Assembly (NCBI RefSeq): GCF_015557635.1
Contig: NZ_JADNOP010000014.1
Span: 41,798-105,797, forward strand
DNA length: 64,000 bases
Reading direction: 5' to 3'
Origin: Fusicatenibacter saccharivorans
GTDB taxonomy: Bacteria > Bacillota > Clostridia > Lachnospirales > Lachnospiraceae
Shown one piece after another: positions 25,080 through 32,883 of this stretch. Every line of letters starts with the position of its first letter. Position 1 is the first letter of the stretch. Under the pieces are notes generated by a model. That model saw only the letters and a list, made by a program, of their open reading frames with translations. It searched no databases and was not told where the DNA came from. Made by a program: the position numbers and the translations under genes.

Positions 25080-27398
25080 ATGAAATTCACAGAAGGTTAC
25101 TGGCTTCCGAGTGAAAAAGCAAATGCATCCCATGCAATGCAGGCTTATGAAGTAGAGCAGATCCCAGGCGGTATGCGTATCCTGGCTACCACCCGCCCGA
25201 TCGAGCACAGAGGTATGACCCTGAACCTGCCGACCATCACCGTTGAGTTCGTGGCACACACACCGGATACCATCTCCATGGAAGCATGGCACTATGAAGC
25301 ATACGACAACAAAGTTCCGTCCTTCGACAAAACAGAGAGCGTATACGAGGACGTAACCGTTACCATCAACGACGATGAGGCAGTTCTCGACACCGGAAGC
25401 GTACTGGTACGCGTACAGAGAAAAGGAATCTTCGCTTACACCTTTGAGGCAGACGGAAAAGTCCTGACCGGAAGCGGATTCCGCAACCTTTCCTATATCA
25501 GATGGGATCGCAAGCAGAGCACCATGCTGCCGGCACCGAACTACATGACCGAAAAATATCAGCCATACATGGTAAGTGAGCTGTCCCTTGGCGTAGGTGA
25601 GTGCGTATACGGCCTTGGCGAGAGATTCACCCCATTCGTGAAAAACGGACAGGTTGTCGATACCTGGAATGAAGACGGCGGTACTGCATCCGAGATCGGA
25701 TACAAATGCGTGCCATTCTATATGACAAACAACGGCTACGGTATTCTCGTTGACAGCACCGACAACGTTTCCTTCGAAGTAGCAAGTGAAAAAGTTGAGT
25801 ATGTCGGCTTCTCCGTACCGGGCGAGAGAATCAAATATTATCTGTTCCACGGCCCGTCACCGAAGAAGATCATGAACGAGTACACCGCACTGACCGGACG
25901 TCCGGCACTTCCTCCGGCATGGTCCTTTGGTCTGTGGCTGTCCACATCCTTCACCACCAACTACGACGAAGAGACCACCACATCCTTTATCGAGGGAATG
26001 GAGAAGAGAAATATTCCGCTGAGCGTATTCCATTTCGACTGCTTCTGGATGCATGAATTCCACTGGTGCGATTTCGAGTGGGATAAGAAATGCTTCCCGG
26101 ACATCCGTGCAACCTTAAAGAAATATCATGACAAAGGCCTGCACATCTGCGCATGGATCAACCCGTACATCGCACAGGGAACCGCGTTCTTCAAAGAGGG
26201 TGCAGCAAACGGCTATCTCCTTCAGAGAGCAGACGGCAAGGGCGTATGGCAGACCGATAACTGGCAGGCTGGTATGGGTCTGGTAGACTTCACCAACCCG
26301 GATGCCGTAAAATGGTACACCGATAAACTGAAAACCGTTCTGGACTGCGGCGTAGACTGCTTCAAGACCGACTTCGGCGAGAGAATCCCGGTTGACGTTG
26401 TTTACCACGACGGAAGCGATCCGCAGGCAATGCACAACTACTATACATACCTGTACAACCAGGCAGTATTCAACCTGTTAAAAGAAGTAAAAGGCGAGAA
26501 CGAGGCAGTTCTGTTTGCAAGAAGTGCAACAGCAGGAAGCCAGAAGTTCCCGGTACACTGGGGCGGCGACTGCTCCGCAAACTATCCGTCTATGGCAGAA
26601 ACCCTGCGCGGCGGCCTTTCCTTCGCTATGAGCGGATTCTCCTTCTGGAGCCATGATATCTCCGGCTTCGAGAGCACCGCAACACCGGATCTGTACAAGA
26701 GATGGTGCGCATTCGGCCTCATGTCCACCCACAGCCGTCTGCACGGATCAGGAAGCTACCGTGTGCCGTGGCTGTTCGATGACGAAGCATGCGACGTTGT
26801 AAAATTCTTCACCAACCTGAAATGCTCTCTGATGCCGTACATCTTCCAGAAATCTGTAGAGGCACACGAGGAAGGAACCCCGGTAATGCGCCCAATGGTA
26901 TTCGAGTTCATGAACGATCCGGCCGTTCCGTATCTGGATCAGCAGTACATGCTGGGTGATGCCCTTCTGGTTGCACCGGTATTCCGCGAGGATAAAGTTG
27001 CACAGTACTACCTGCCGGAAGGCACCTGGACCGAGCTTCTGACCGGCGAGACAAAAGAGGGCGGCAGATGGTATCAGGGAACCTACGACTACTTCTCCAT
27101 GCCGCTGTATGTAAGAGAGAACAGCATCGTAGTAAGAGGAAACTGCGACACCAAACCGGATTACGACTACGCTGACCACGCAACTGTTTGCGTATATCAG
27201 TTAAAAGACGCAGCCGAGACAAAAGTTCCGGATATCCACGGAAACAATGTATTCACCGTAAAAGCAGTCAAAGACGGCGACACAGTGAAAGTATCCGTAG
27301 AAGGCGCACATACCGAACTGAAAGTAGAAGTCTTCGTCGGAAATGAGAAGAAAGAAGCTGTTCTGGCAGCAGATGCAAGCGAAGTTGTTGTTGCATAA
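25080..27398 (+). CDS. yicI: GH31 alpha-xylosidase, YicI type
   Basis: A 772-residue glycoside hydrolase family 31 enzyme that releases alpha-linked xylose from isoprimeverose or xyloglucan-type oligosaccharides. KTDFGERIP contains the nucleophile Asp431, and HWGGDCSANYPS contains the acid/base Asp497. The 66-residue spacing equals that of the characterised E. coli enzyme YicI (D416/D482). There is no signal peptide, so it acts on imported oligosaccharides. The start at 25080 follows AGGAGGT. A second GH31 gene follows after a terminator-like hairpin. Confidence 0.94.
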   Translation: MKFTEGYWLPSEKANASHAMQAYEVEQIPGGMRILATTRPIEHRGMTLNLPTITVEFVAHTPDTISMEAWHYEAYDNKVPSFDKTESVYEDVTVTINDDEAVLDTGSVLVRVQRKGIFAYTFEADGKVLTGSGFRNLSYIRWDRKQSTMLPAPNYMTEKYQPYMVSELSLGVGECVYGLGERFTPFVKNGQVVDTWNEDGGTASEIGYKCVPFYMTNNGYGILVDSTDNVSFEVASEKVEYVGFSVPGERIKYYLFHGPSPKKIMNEYTALTGRPALPPAWSFGLWLSTSFTTNYDEETTTSFIEGMEKRNIPLSVFHFDCFWMHEFHWCDFEWDKKCFPDIRATLKKYHDKGLHICAWINPYIAQGTAFFKEGAANGYLLQRADGKGVWQTDNWQAGMGLVDFTNPDAVKWYTDKLKTVLDCGVDCFKTDFGERIPVDVVYHDGSDPQAMHNYYTYLYNQAVFNLLKEVKGENEAVLFARSATAGSQKFPVHWGGDCSANYPSMAETLRGGLSFAMSGFSFWSHDISGFESTATPDLYKRWCAFGLMSTHSRLHGSGSYRVPWLFDDEACDVVKFFTNLKCSLMPYIFQKSVEAHEEGTPVMRPMVFEFMNDPAVPYLDQQYMLGDALLVAPVFREDKVAQYYLPEGTWTELLTGETKEGGRWYQGTYDYFSMPLYVRENSIVVRGNCDTKPDYDYADHATVCVYQLKDAAETKVPDIHGNNVFTVKAVKDGDTVKVSVEGAHTELKVEVFVGNEKKEAVLAADASEVVVA

Positions 27399-27425
27399 GC
27401 ATCGGAATGTAAGAATATAGGGAGG

Positions 27426-27467
27426 GAGAGGCACGGAAAAGCAAATTTTTCTGTGACCTCTCTTTTC
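27426..27467 (+). terminator. Terminator or attenuator between the two GH31 genes
   Basis: GAGAGG (27426-27431) pairs with CCTCTC (27457-27462) and the stem continues, with one bulge, through CACGGAAAA/TTTTCTGTG. TTTT follows. It may lower expression of the second gene relative to the first. Confidence 0.75.
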
Positions 27468-27486
27468 AAAAAAGGAGAATAAAACA

Positions 27487-29514
27487 ATGCGTTTTCAGAC
27501 AAAAAATGGTGTATTAATTGCACAGGCAAACGGAGAAACACTGCGGATTGAGCCGTGGGGAAAAGATTCCTTACGTGTCCGCGCAACCATGCTTCCGGAA
27601 TTTTCCGGAAAAGACTGGGCGCTGACCGAAGTGCCGGAAAAAACAGAGGCAAAAGCAGAGCAGTTTGAGGTCGATCATCTGGAAATCGACGGATCGATGG
27701 GAAAAAGAACCAGCGCATCGATCACCAATGGAAAAATCCGTGCTGTGGTCAACTTTGCAGGAGTTATCACCTTCTACAAAGAAGAACAGGAAATTTTAAG
27801 AGAATATCACCGTTGCTACGACGGAACGATCAGCAAAGAGAGCCGCTGCTTAAAAACGGTCAACCGTGAGTGGAAAGGTGTGATCGGCGGAAGCGAATAC
27901 AGCCTGAACCTGAAATTTGAGAGCAACGACGAAGAGAAGATTTTCGGAATGGGCCAGTATCAGCAGAAATACATGGATCTGAAGGGATGCACCCTGGAGC
28001 TGGCGCAACGGAACTCCCAGATCAGCGTACCATTCGCCGTATCCAGCTTAGGATATGGTATGCTGTGGAACAATCCGGCTGTCGGACAGGTAACCTTCGG
28101 AAAGAACTACACCGAATGGACTGCACGCTCGACCAAAGATATGGACTACTGGCTGACCGCAGCCGATACACCGAAAGAGATCCTGGAAAATTACACCGCA
28201 GTGACCGGCCGCGCGCCGAAATTCCCGGAGGACCGTATGGGCCTGTGGCAGTGCAAGCTGCGCTACCGTACGCAGGAGGAAGTGCTTGAAGTGGCACGCC
28301 GCTACCAGAAGGAAGGCATCAAAATCGATCAGATTGTCATCGATTTCTTCCACTGGACCGTACAGGGCGACTGGAAATTCGATGAAAAATACTGGCCGGA
28401 TCCAAAAGCCATGGTGGACGAACTGCATTCCATGGGAATCAAAGTTATCGTTTCCGTATGGCCAAGCGTAGACCGGAAGAGCGAGAATTTCTGGCCGATG
28501 CTGGACCGCGGCCTGCTGATTAAAACAGAGCGCGGCGCCCTGCAGACGTATGATTTCCAGGGGGACTGCGTGGAAATCGATGTGTTCAACCCGGAAACCA
28601 GAAAATACGTCTGGGAAGTCTGCAAGAAAAACTATTATGATTTTGGAATCGATGCCTTCTGGCTGGACAACTCAGAACCGGATTTCGGCGTTTACGATTT
28701 CGATCATTACCGCTATATCGACGGACCTGCTCTTTCCTGCAGCAATATCTATCCGCAGCTGTACAGCCGTGTCTTCTATGACGGCATGAAAGCAGAAGGA
28801 GAAGAAAATATTGTAAACCTGCTTCGCTGCGCCTGGGCCGGAAGCCAGAAATACGGAAATGTTGTATGGTCCGGCGATGTGCCGAGTACCTTTGAAGCCT
28901 TCTATGATCAGCTCCAGGCCGGCCTTAATATGGGTCTTGCCGGCATTCCGTGGTGGACAACCGATATCGGCGGCTTTATGACAGATGATGTCAACGACCC
29001 GGATTTCCAGCAGCTTCTGATCCGCTGGTATGAGTTTGCCGTTTACTCTGCTGTTTTCCGTATGCACGGCGACCGCGGACCGCACAACATTCCACCGCTC
29101 GATGACCGTGATTTTGGCGGCGGCTACCTGTATACCGGCCAGTCCAATGAACTGTGGAGCTATGGAGAAGAAAATTACCGGATCATGAAAAAATATTACG
29201 ACATCCGCATCAGCATGCACGATTACATCAAACAGCTGTATGACGAAGCATCCGAAAACGGTTCTCCGCTGATCCGTACCATGTTCTACGAGTTCCCGGA
29301 TGACAAAAAATGCTGGGAGCTGCAGGATCAGTATATGTTCGGAAGCGAATACCTGGTAGCGCCGATTTTCCATCTGAACGAGTTCGAGCGTGAAGTATAT
29401 CTTCCGGCAGGACGCTGGGAAGACACCAGAGACGGAAAAGTGTACGAAGGCGGACAGACTATCCGTGCCGCTGCACCGATCGATTCGATTCCGGTATTTA
29501 AGAAAATGGCATAA
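27487..29514 (+). CDS. GH31 alpha-glycosidase, probably xylosidase or glucosidase
   Basis: A 675-residue cytoplasmic GH31 enzyme, divergent from its neighbour. The nucleophile is Asp394 in FWLDNSEPDF and the acid/base is Asp464 in VWSGDVPSTFEAF. An N-terminal beta domain (about 1-235), a (beta/alpha)8 core (about 240-560) and a C-terminal beta sheet complete the fold. The specificity (xylose, glucose or a branched oligosaccharide) is not decided by sequence. AAAGGAG precedes the ATG by a short gap. Together with the GH31 upstream and the broken GH3 downstream it marks a plant-oligosaccharide locus. Confidence 0.92.
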   Translation: MRFQTKNGVLIAQANGETLRIEPWGKDSLRVRATMLPEFSGKDWALTEVPEKTEAKAEQFEVDHLEIDGSMGKRTSASITNGKIRAVVNFAGVITFYKEEQEILREYHRCYDGTISKESRCLKTVNREWKGVIGGSEYSLNLKFESNDEEKIFGMGQYQQKYMDLKGCTLELAQRNSQISVPFAVSSLGYGMLWNNPAVGQVTFGKNYTEWTARSTKDMDYWLTAADTPKEILENYTAVTGRAPKFPEDRMGLWQCKLRYRTQEEVLEVARRYQKEGIKIDQIVIDFFHWTVQGDWKFDEKYWPDPKAMVDELHSMGIKVIVSVWPSVDRKSENFWPMLDRGLLIKTERGALQTYDFQGDCVEIDVFNPETRKYVWEVCKKNYYDFGIDAFWLDNSEPDFGVYDFDHYRYIDGPALSCSNIYPQLYSRVFYDGMKAEGEENIVNLLRCAWAGSQKYGNVVWSGDVPSTFEAFYDQLQAGLNMGLAGIPWWTTDIGGFMTDDVNDPDFQQLLIRWYEFAVYSAVFRMHGDRGPHNIPPLDDRDFGGGYLYTGQSNELWSYGEENYRIMKKYYDIRISMHDYIKQLYDEASENGSPLIRTMFYEFPDDKKCWELQDQYMFGSEYLVAPIFHLNEFEREVYLPAGRWEDTRDGKVYEGGQTIRAAAPIDSIPVFKKMA

Positions 29515-29533
29515 GATCGTGTAAAAAGGTCAA

Positions 29534-29593
29534 AAAAGAAAACAGTACAGAAGACACACACAGCGTGGGGACTTTTCTGTACTGTTTTCTTTT
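29534..29593. terminator. Bidirectional terminator; copy A of a flanking hairpin repeat
   Basis: A 19-base perfect stem (29534-29552 with 29575-29593; ...ACAGTACAGAA and TTCTGTACTGT...) encloses a loop with CACACACAGCGTGGGGAC. It serves the GH31 gene on the plus strand and the HipA-like gene on the minus strand. A close relative lies at 31235-31283 on the other side of the HipA-like cassette. Confidence 0.9.
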
Positions 29594-29598
29594 CGACT

Positions 29599-30420
29599 CT
29601 AACTGCGCATCAGATATCCATATTTGCGCATCTGTCGGCGTATGATCTGCTCAACACGCTGGCGGATTTCCAGAGGATAGTAATCGGCCAGAGAATCCAG
29701 TTCCGTGCAGACATCTTTTGCAGTAAAGGAAAAGTGAAGCTGGATACCGTATAATTCCTCCGCAGCATCCAGCTGTGTATCAAAATCAGAGCTGAAAGGT
29801 TTGGCTTCGATGCGTTCTATACAGACATCCATCGGCAGATCCAGAGGATAGTCATTGCTAATGTCTGCAAACAGGCATAAACCCTGATCGAACAGAGGAC
29901 TTGGAGAATATTGCTCTGTTTCTGTATCATATAGAACAGCGATGTTGTTGGTGTGCCGGTCTTCGTTTAGAAAGAAGGCATCAATTTCCAGCATAGCGGT
30001 CAGATATGCACCGAAATTCTGAATTCCCGTCATGTGTTCCATCTGATCTGCCAGAAAACGAATGCGTTCCGCCGGTTCTGAAAAAGCAGCAAGCGTGATT
30101 GCCAGACTGTCTCCGGTATTCTGGCGGTACAGTTTTTCCAATGGGATCAGCATCTGATTTGCTTTTAGAAAATCAGGACTGGAACAGCCACTGCGGAGAG
30201 TGCCGCGGTATGCAATCCGAACAGGCTGATACAGGACAAACGGGTGGGAAAGAGTGCTTTTTTGCAGTAAATGAGACACCAGTGTCTCCGAGAGTCCCTC
30301 ATATCCCATATAGTCGGATTTGTACCAGATATTACCGATTTTCCACTTGAGCTGGTCCCCTTTTGAGGTGTGATCTGTTTTTTTGACAGGCAGCTGATGA
30401 TCAAGACGGATCTGTTCCAT
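29599..30420 (-). CDS. HipA-like Ser/Thr kinase-fold protein
   Basis: A 273-residue protein with a HipA/CtkA-like kinase active site. LNEDRHTNN supplies a catalytic-loop Asp154 and metal ligand Asn159, and LFDQG (Asp178) replaces DFG. The N-terminal WYKSDYMGYEGLSE may hold the ATP lysine. It lacks the extended N-terminal domain of classical HipA. It overlaps the upstream HTH gene by 20 bases and is probably co-translated with it. The pair resembles a toxin-antitoxin or regulatory kinase unit, but toxicity and substrate are unknown. The gene ends at a bidirectional terminator. Confidence 0.78.
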   Translation of the reverse strand: MEQIRLDHQLPVKKTDHTSKGDQLKWKIGNIWYKSDYMGYEGLSETLVSHLLQKSTLSHPFVLYQPVRIAYRGTLRSGCSSPDFLKANQMLIPLEKLYRQNTGDSLAITLAAFSEPAERIRFLADQMEHMTGIQNFGAYLTAMLEIDAFFLNEDRHTNNIAVLYDTETEQYSPSPLFDQGLCLFADISNDYPLDLPMDVCIERIEAKPFSSDFDTQLDAAEELYGIQLHFSFTAKDVCTELDSLADYYPLEIRQRVEQIIRRQMRKYGYLMRS

Positions 30421-31036
30421 GGCGTGCCTCCTTATTCTTCAGAATCAGGATCCATTGCTCGTCACCGGCCATTCGCCCATCTGTTTTTTCAATGATAAGC
30501 AGCGGATCATAAAAGGGAAGTCCCATTTCTTTTAAAATATCTTTGGCATGATCGCGTGTTTTGGGAAAACAGCGGCTTTCCAGAAACCAGGTAAAATCAT
30601 CCCAGGTCGGATGCTCCACAACGCCAAAGGCACGAAGCGGAATTTTTTTTGTGTAATTCTGGATTGCAATTTTCTCATGACGGAAGTCGATATCAATCGT
30701 TGTGCAAAGCTGATCGCGGTAAAGAAAACACATCCGCGTTTTGACATCGGGATCCGTGCTGAAACAGTGAGCACGGGCAATTTGATTGTATACCGTCTGC
30801 CTGCTGACCTGAAAGGTGCGCGCGATCTCGGCAATACTTTTTCCCTGCTGCTGCATGGCAGCCATCTGAATGATTTGTGGCAGCGAAAAAGCAGGTTTTC
30901 TTCCAGCCGCATGGCGCAGTGCTTCTTTTTTCGCTAACTGCTGGTATTGTTTCGCGTCTTTGGAAAGCTTGCGCAGCTCCTTTGGGTCCGTTGTTCCAAA
31001 GATCTCGTAAATCTGTTGCTCAAATGTGTTTTTCAT
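30401..31036 (-). CDS. HTH protein paired with the HipA-like kinase
   Basis: A 211-residue protein. The N-terminal part (about 1-90) is basic and contains a resolvase-like helix-turn-helix, GKSIAEIARTFQVSRQTVYN (about 65-85). The C-terminal part (about 95-205) is a compact domain with RDQLCTTIDIDFRHEKIAIQ and ESRCFPKTRDHAKDILKEMG. It is seen next to HipA-like kinases in gut Firmicutes as far as I recall, and might act like the separated HipS/N-domain of tripartite HipBST systems; this is inference. AGGTG lies before the ATG at 31036. Confidence 0.72.
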   Translation of the reverse strand: MKNTFEQQIYEIFGTTDPKELRKLSKDAKQYQQLAKKEALRHAAGRKPAFSLPQIIQMAAMQQQGKSIAEIARTFQVSRQTVYNQIARAHCFSTDPDVKTRMCFLYRDQLCTTIDIDFRHEKIAIQNYTKKIPLRAFGVVEHPTWDDFTWFLESRCFPKTRDHAKDILKEMGLPFYDPLLIIEKTDGRMAGDEQWILILKNKEARHGTDPS

Positions 31037-31199
31037 GCAATCACCTCGTTTCTGCCATTACTGTATCACAGAGATCTGAAAGCGTCAAGAAATCATTTAT
31101 TGACAAAAAACGAACTGATTGAGAAAAGTTACGGCTCGCAGATGTCTGAGAACAGCAATCATGGCGATGAAAGAACTTCCCTGCAGTGCAGGCAAAAGC

Positions 31200-31229
31200 T
31201 TGACAGAAAAAAGAAAAATAGCGTAAAAT
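31200..31229 (+). promoter_or_regulatory. Probable promoter immediately before hairpin B
   Basis: TTGACA (31200-31205) and TAAAAT (31224-31229) have an 18-base spacer. Transcription would begin at about 31236, at the foot of the hairpin at 31235-31276. Confidence 0.55.
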
Positions 31230-31234
31230 AAAGA

Positions 31235-31283
31235 AGCAGTACAGAGAGGCACGCAAACCGTGGGATTTCTGTGCTGTTTTTTT
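31235..31283 (+). terminator. Hairpin with T-tract; copy B of the flanking repeat
   Basis: CAGTACAGA (31237-31245) pairs, with one wobble, with TCTGTGCTG (31268-31276). An inner CACG/CGTG stem is present and seven T residues follow. Shared words with copy A are CAGTACAGA, CGTGGG and TTTCTGT-CTGTTTT. Confidence 0.75.
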
Positions 31284-31305
31284 AGCAAAAAGGGAGGTTT
31301 TCAAA

Positions 31306-31596
31306 ATGAATGAACTGGTTGAACTGTTAGACGAACTGCAGAAAAAAGCAAAGGCAGACCCCATTCTGCGTGAAAAACTGCTTCAGACAAGGGAAAATCC
31401 GAATCCAATCCACGCATTCTGCGAAATCTGCCATGCCTATGGCGTTTCCATCTATGAAATGGATCTTGCCATGGCAGGTGAAGAATTTTACGCAGAAATC
31501 AAACGCAGCACCAATGGCGGCGGAGAAAATTCCCCGGCGCTTGAAGGGGAAGATGACTTCTATGAGCTGTTTCTGGCAGCGTTAGAAAATATATGA
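31306..31596 (+). CDS. Small protein, possibly Nif11-like
   Basis: A 96-residue protein with a helical N-terminal half (LVELLDELQKKAKADPILRE) whose pattern resembles Nif11/nitrile-hydratase-like leader peptides. A Gly-Gly-rich turn (STNGGGENSPALEGEDD) and a short acidic/aromatic tail follow. No modifying enzyme or peptidase-transporter is adjacent, so a peptide precursor role is unproven; it may simply be a small helical protein. GGGAGG lies 9-10 nt before the ATG. It lies immediately after a promoter and terminator-like hairpin. Confidence 0.6.
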   Translation: MNELVELLDELQKKAKADPILREKLLQTRENPNPIHAFCEICHAYGVSIYEMDLAMAGEEFYAEIKRSTNGGGENSPALEGEDDFYELFLAALENI

Positions 31597-31782
31597 TTTT
31601 TTGCGAAGAATGTAAGTATTGATGAGTGTGGAAAGCTGCATGGACAGTGCCTGATGAACCTGCGAAGGGCTTGCCATGTCGTAGACGACACCGTCAAAAA
31701 CTTCGAAGCGTTTCTCTTCTGGAAGCATTTCATACTGTTCCAGCGTGACTTTTTCGAGCTGTGGTTGAAGAACTGGCGTCAT
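31582..31782 (-). pseudogene. N-terminal fragment of a Uma2-family putative endonuclease
   Basis: About 66 residues with the Uma2/DUF820 start pattern (EQYEMLPEEKRFEVFDGVV then MASPSQVHQALSMQL). Family members run near 190 residues, and this frame stops after LINTYILRKK. It overlaps the end of the small gene on the other strand. No continuation was found nearby, so it is a truncated relic. Confidence 0.7.
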
Positions 31783-31820
31783 AAAATACACATCTTTTCC
31801 CAAAAATGAAATGAAATCGC

Positions 31821-32063
31821 TTAAAATTCTTTCTTTAAATGTTCTGCGAGAATCGTATCGTAATCGCCTTCGATTTCCTCATCGCGCCCTGCATACCGCA
31901 GATTGGTCTCCACGCCGACCGGCTCCACATCGTCTGCAAATTCCCAGATATGATACCGCAGACCGCGGTGCTCAAAGTCGATGCTTCCGCAGTTGTCCTC
32001 TTCGACATAAGAAAAAGAGATGTTCTTCTCGTTTAAAACAGATTGAATTTCTGGCATATGCAT
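31821..32063 (-). CDS. Small conserved hypothetical protein
   Basis: An 80-residue acidic protein (MHMPEIQSVLNEKN, then GSIDFEHRGLRYHIWEF) of a type that recurs in Lachnospiraceae without known function. It has no signal peptide or membrane helix. GGAGG lies about 11 nt before the first ATG, and a second ATG two codons later is also possible. It stands alone between the Uma2 relic and the IS element. Confidence 0.65.
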   Translation of the reverse strand: MHMPEIQSVLNEKNISFSYVEEDNCGSIDFEHRGLRYHIWEFADDVEPVGVETNLRYAGRDEEIEGDYDTILAEHLKKEF

Positions 32064-32193
32064 AAAACTATAATCCTCCTAATCGTTGTTGATATATCTG
32101 TTATTAGTATAGGGCAATGGCGGAAAAAATTCAATCTACAAGCTTTTCGATAACAGTATACGTGTCTGAGAGGTTATAAATTAGTGGCGAAAA

Positions 32194-32213
32194 CCCATAG
32201 GTTTGCCTGTGGG
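32194..32213 (+). repeat. Left-end hairpin of the IS605-type element
   Basis: CCCATAGG (32194-32201) and CCTGTGGG (32206-32213) form an 8-base stem with one wobble and a 4-base loop. It matches the right-end hairpin in stem length and sequence style and is the likely TnpA recognition structure. Confidence 0.75.
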
Positions 32214-32235
32214 ATGAAAGCCACATATTTTTTAC

Positions 32236-32264
32236 TTGGTTTTTACATAGAATAGATATATAAT
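32236..32264 (+). promoter_or_regulatory. Promoter of the IS605-type genes
   Basis: TTGGTT (32236-32241) and TATAAT (32259-32264) have a 17-base spacer, just inside the left-end hairpin. Confidence 0.65.
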
Positions 32265-32294
32265 ATATGCATAGATAAAAAGGAGGTTAAGTGC

Positions 32295-32492
32295 ATGGGA
32301 AGACCGAAATCAAACAATGTACAAATTAACATTTCAATTCCTATGGAGTGGAAAAAAGAACTGGAAAATATTGCTCGTATCTATTCTGTTGAGGAAGGGA
32401 AAACAATTACATTCCTTGATTTAATGCGTCGAGGAATTCAGGAAAAGTATCAGTTAGGAGAACAGAATGATGAGCAGGAAACCCTATCATAG
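32295..32492 (+). CDS. Small ribbon-helix-helix-like protein of the IS element
   Basis: A 65-residue protein (GRPKSNNVQINISIPMEWKK, then FLDLMRRGIQEKYQ) with a beta strand followed by two helices, consistent with a ribbon-helix-helix fold. AGGAGG lies 8 nt before the ATG. It overlaps tnpA by 26 bases, implying coupling. A regulatory role for transposition is inferred. Confidence 0.7.
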   Translation: MGRPKSNNVQINISIPMEWKKELENIARIYSVEEGKTITFLDLMRRGIQEKYQLGEQNDEQETLS

Positions 32493-32883
32493 TGCTTCGC
32501 ATTGCAAGTATCTGATACAATATCATATTATCTGGTGTCCAAAATTTAGATTTTCTGTATTACATGGGAAAGCAGATATGACTCTCAAACAGATACTACA
32601 AAAAATATGCGAGGATTACGGATATAGAATTAAAGCACTTGAAGTAATGCCGGACCATATCCATATTTTTGTAGATGTGCCACAAACAGTCGCTCCCTGC
32701 GATGTGGTTAGAACACTCAAAAGTAAAAGTGCGATTGAATTATTTAAGGCATATCCAACACTGAAACGGTTTTATGCAAGATGTGGTGTTTTATGGTCGA
32801 GGGGATATTTTATATCTACAGTGGGACAGATAAGTGAAGCAACAGTAATGCAGTATATAGAGGAACAGAAAAGTCATGAATGA
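32467..32883 (+). CDS. tnpA: IS200/IS605 TnpA (Y1 HUH transposase)
   Basis: A 138-residue single-strand transposase. The HUH motif is His64-Ile-His66 in MPDHIHIFVD and the catalytic tyrosine is Tyr130 in MQYIEEQ. Length and motif spacing match intact family members. The start ATG 32467 has TTAGGAG 6 nt upstream. It overlaps tnpB by 8 bases. Confidence 0.92.
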   Translation: MMSRKPYHSASHCKYLIQYHIIWCPKFRFSVLHGKADMTLKQILQKICEDYGYRIKALEVMPDHIHIFVDVPQTVAPCDVVRTLKSKSAIELFKAYPTLKRFYARCGVLWSRGYFISTVGQISEATVMQYIEEQKSHE

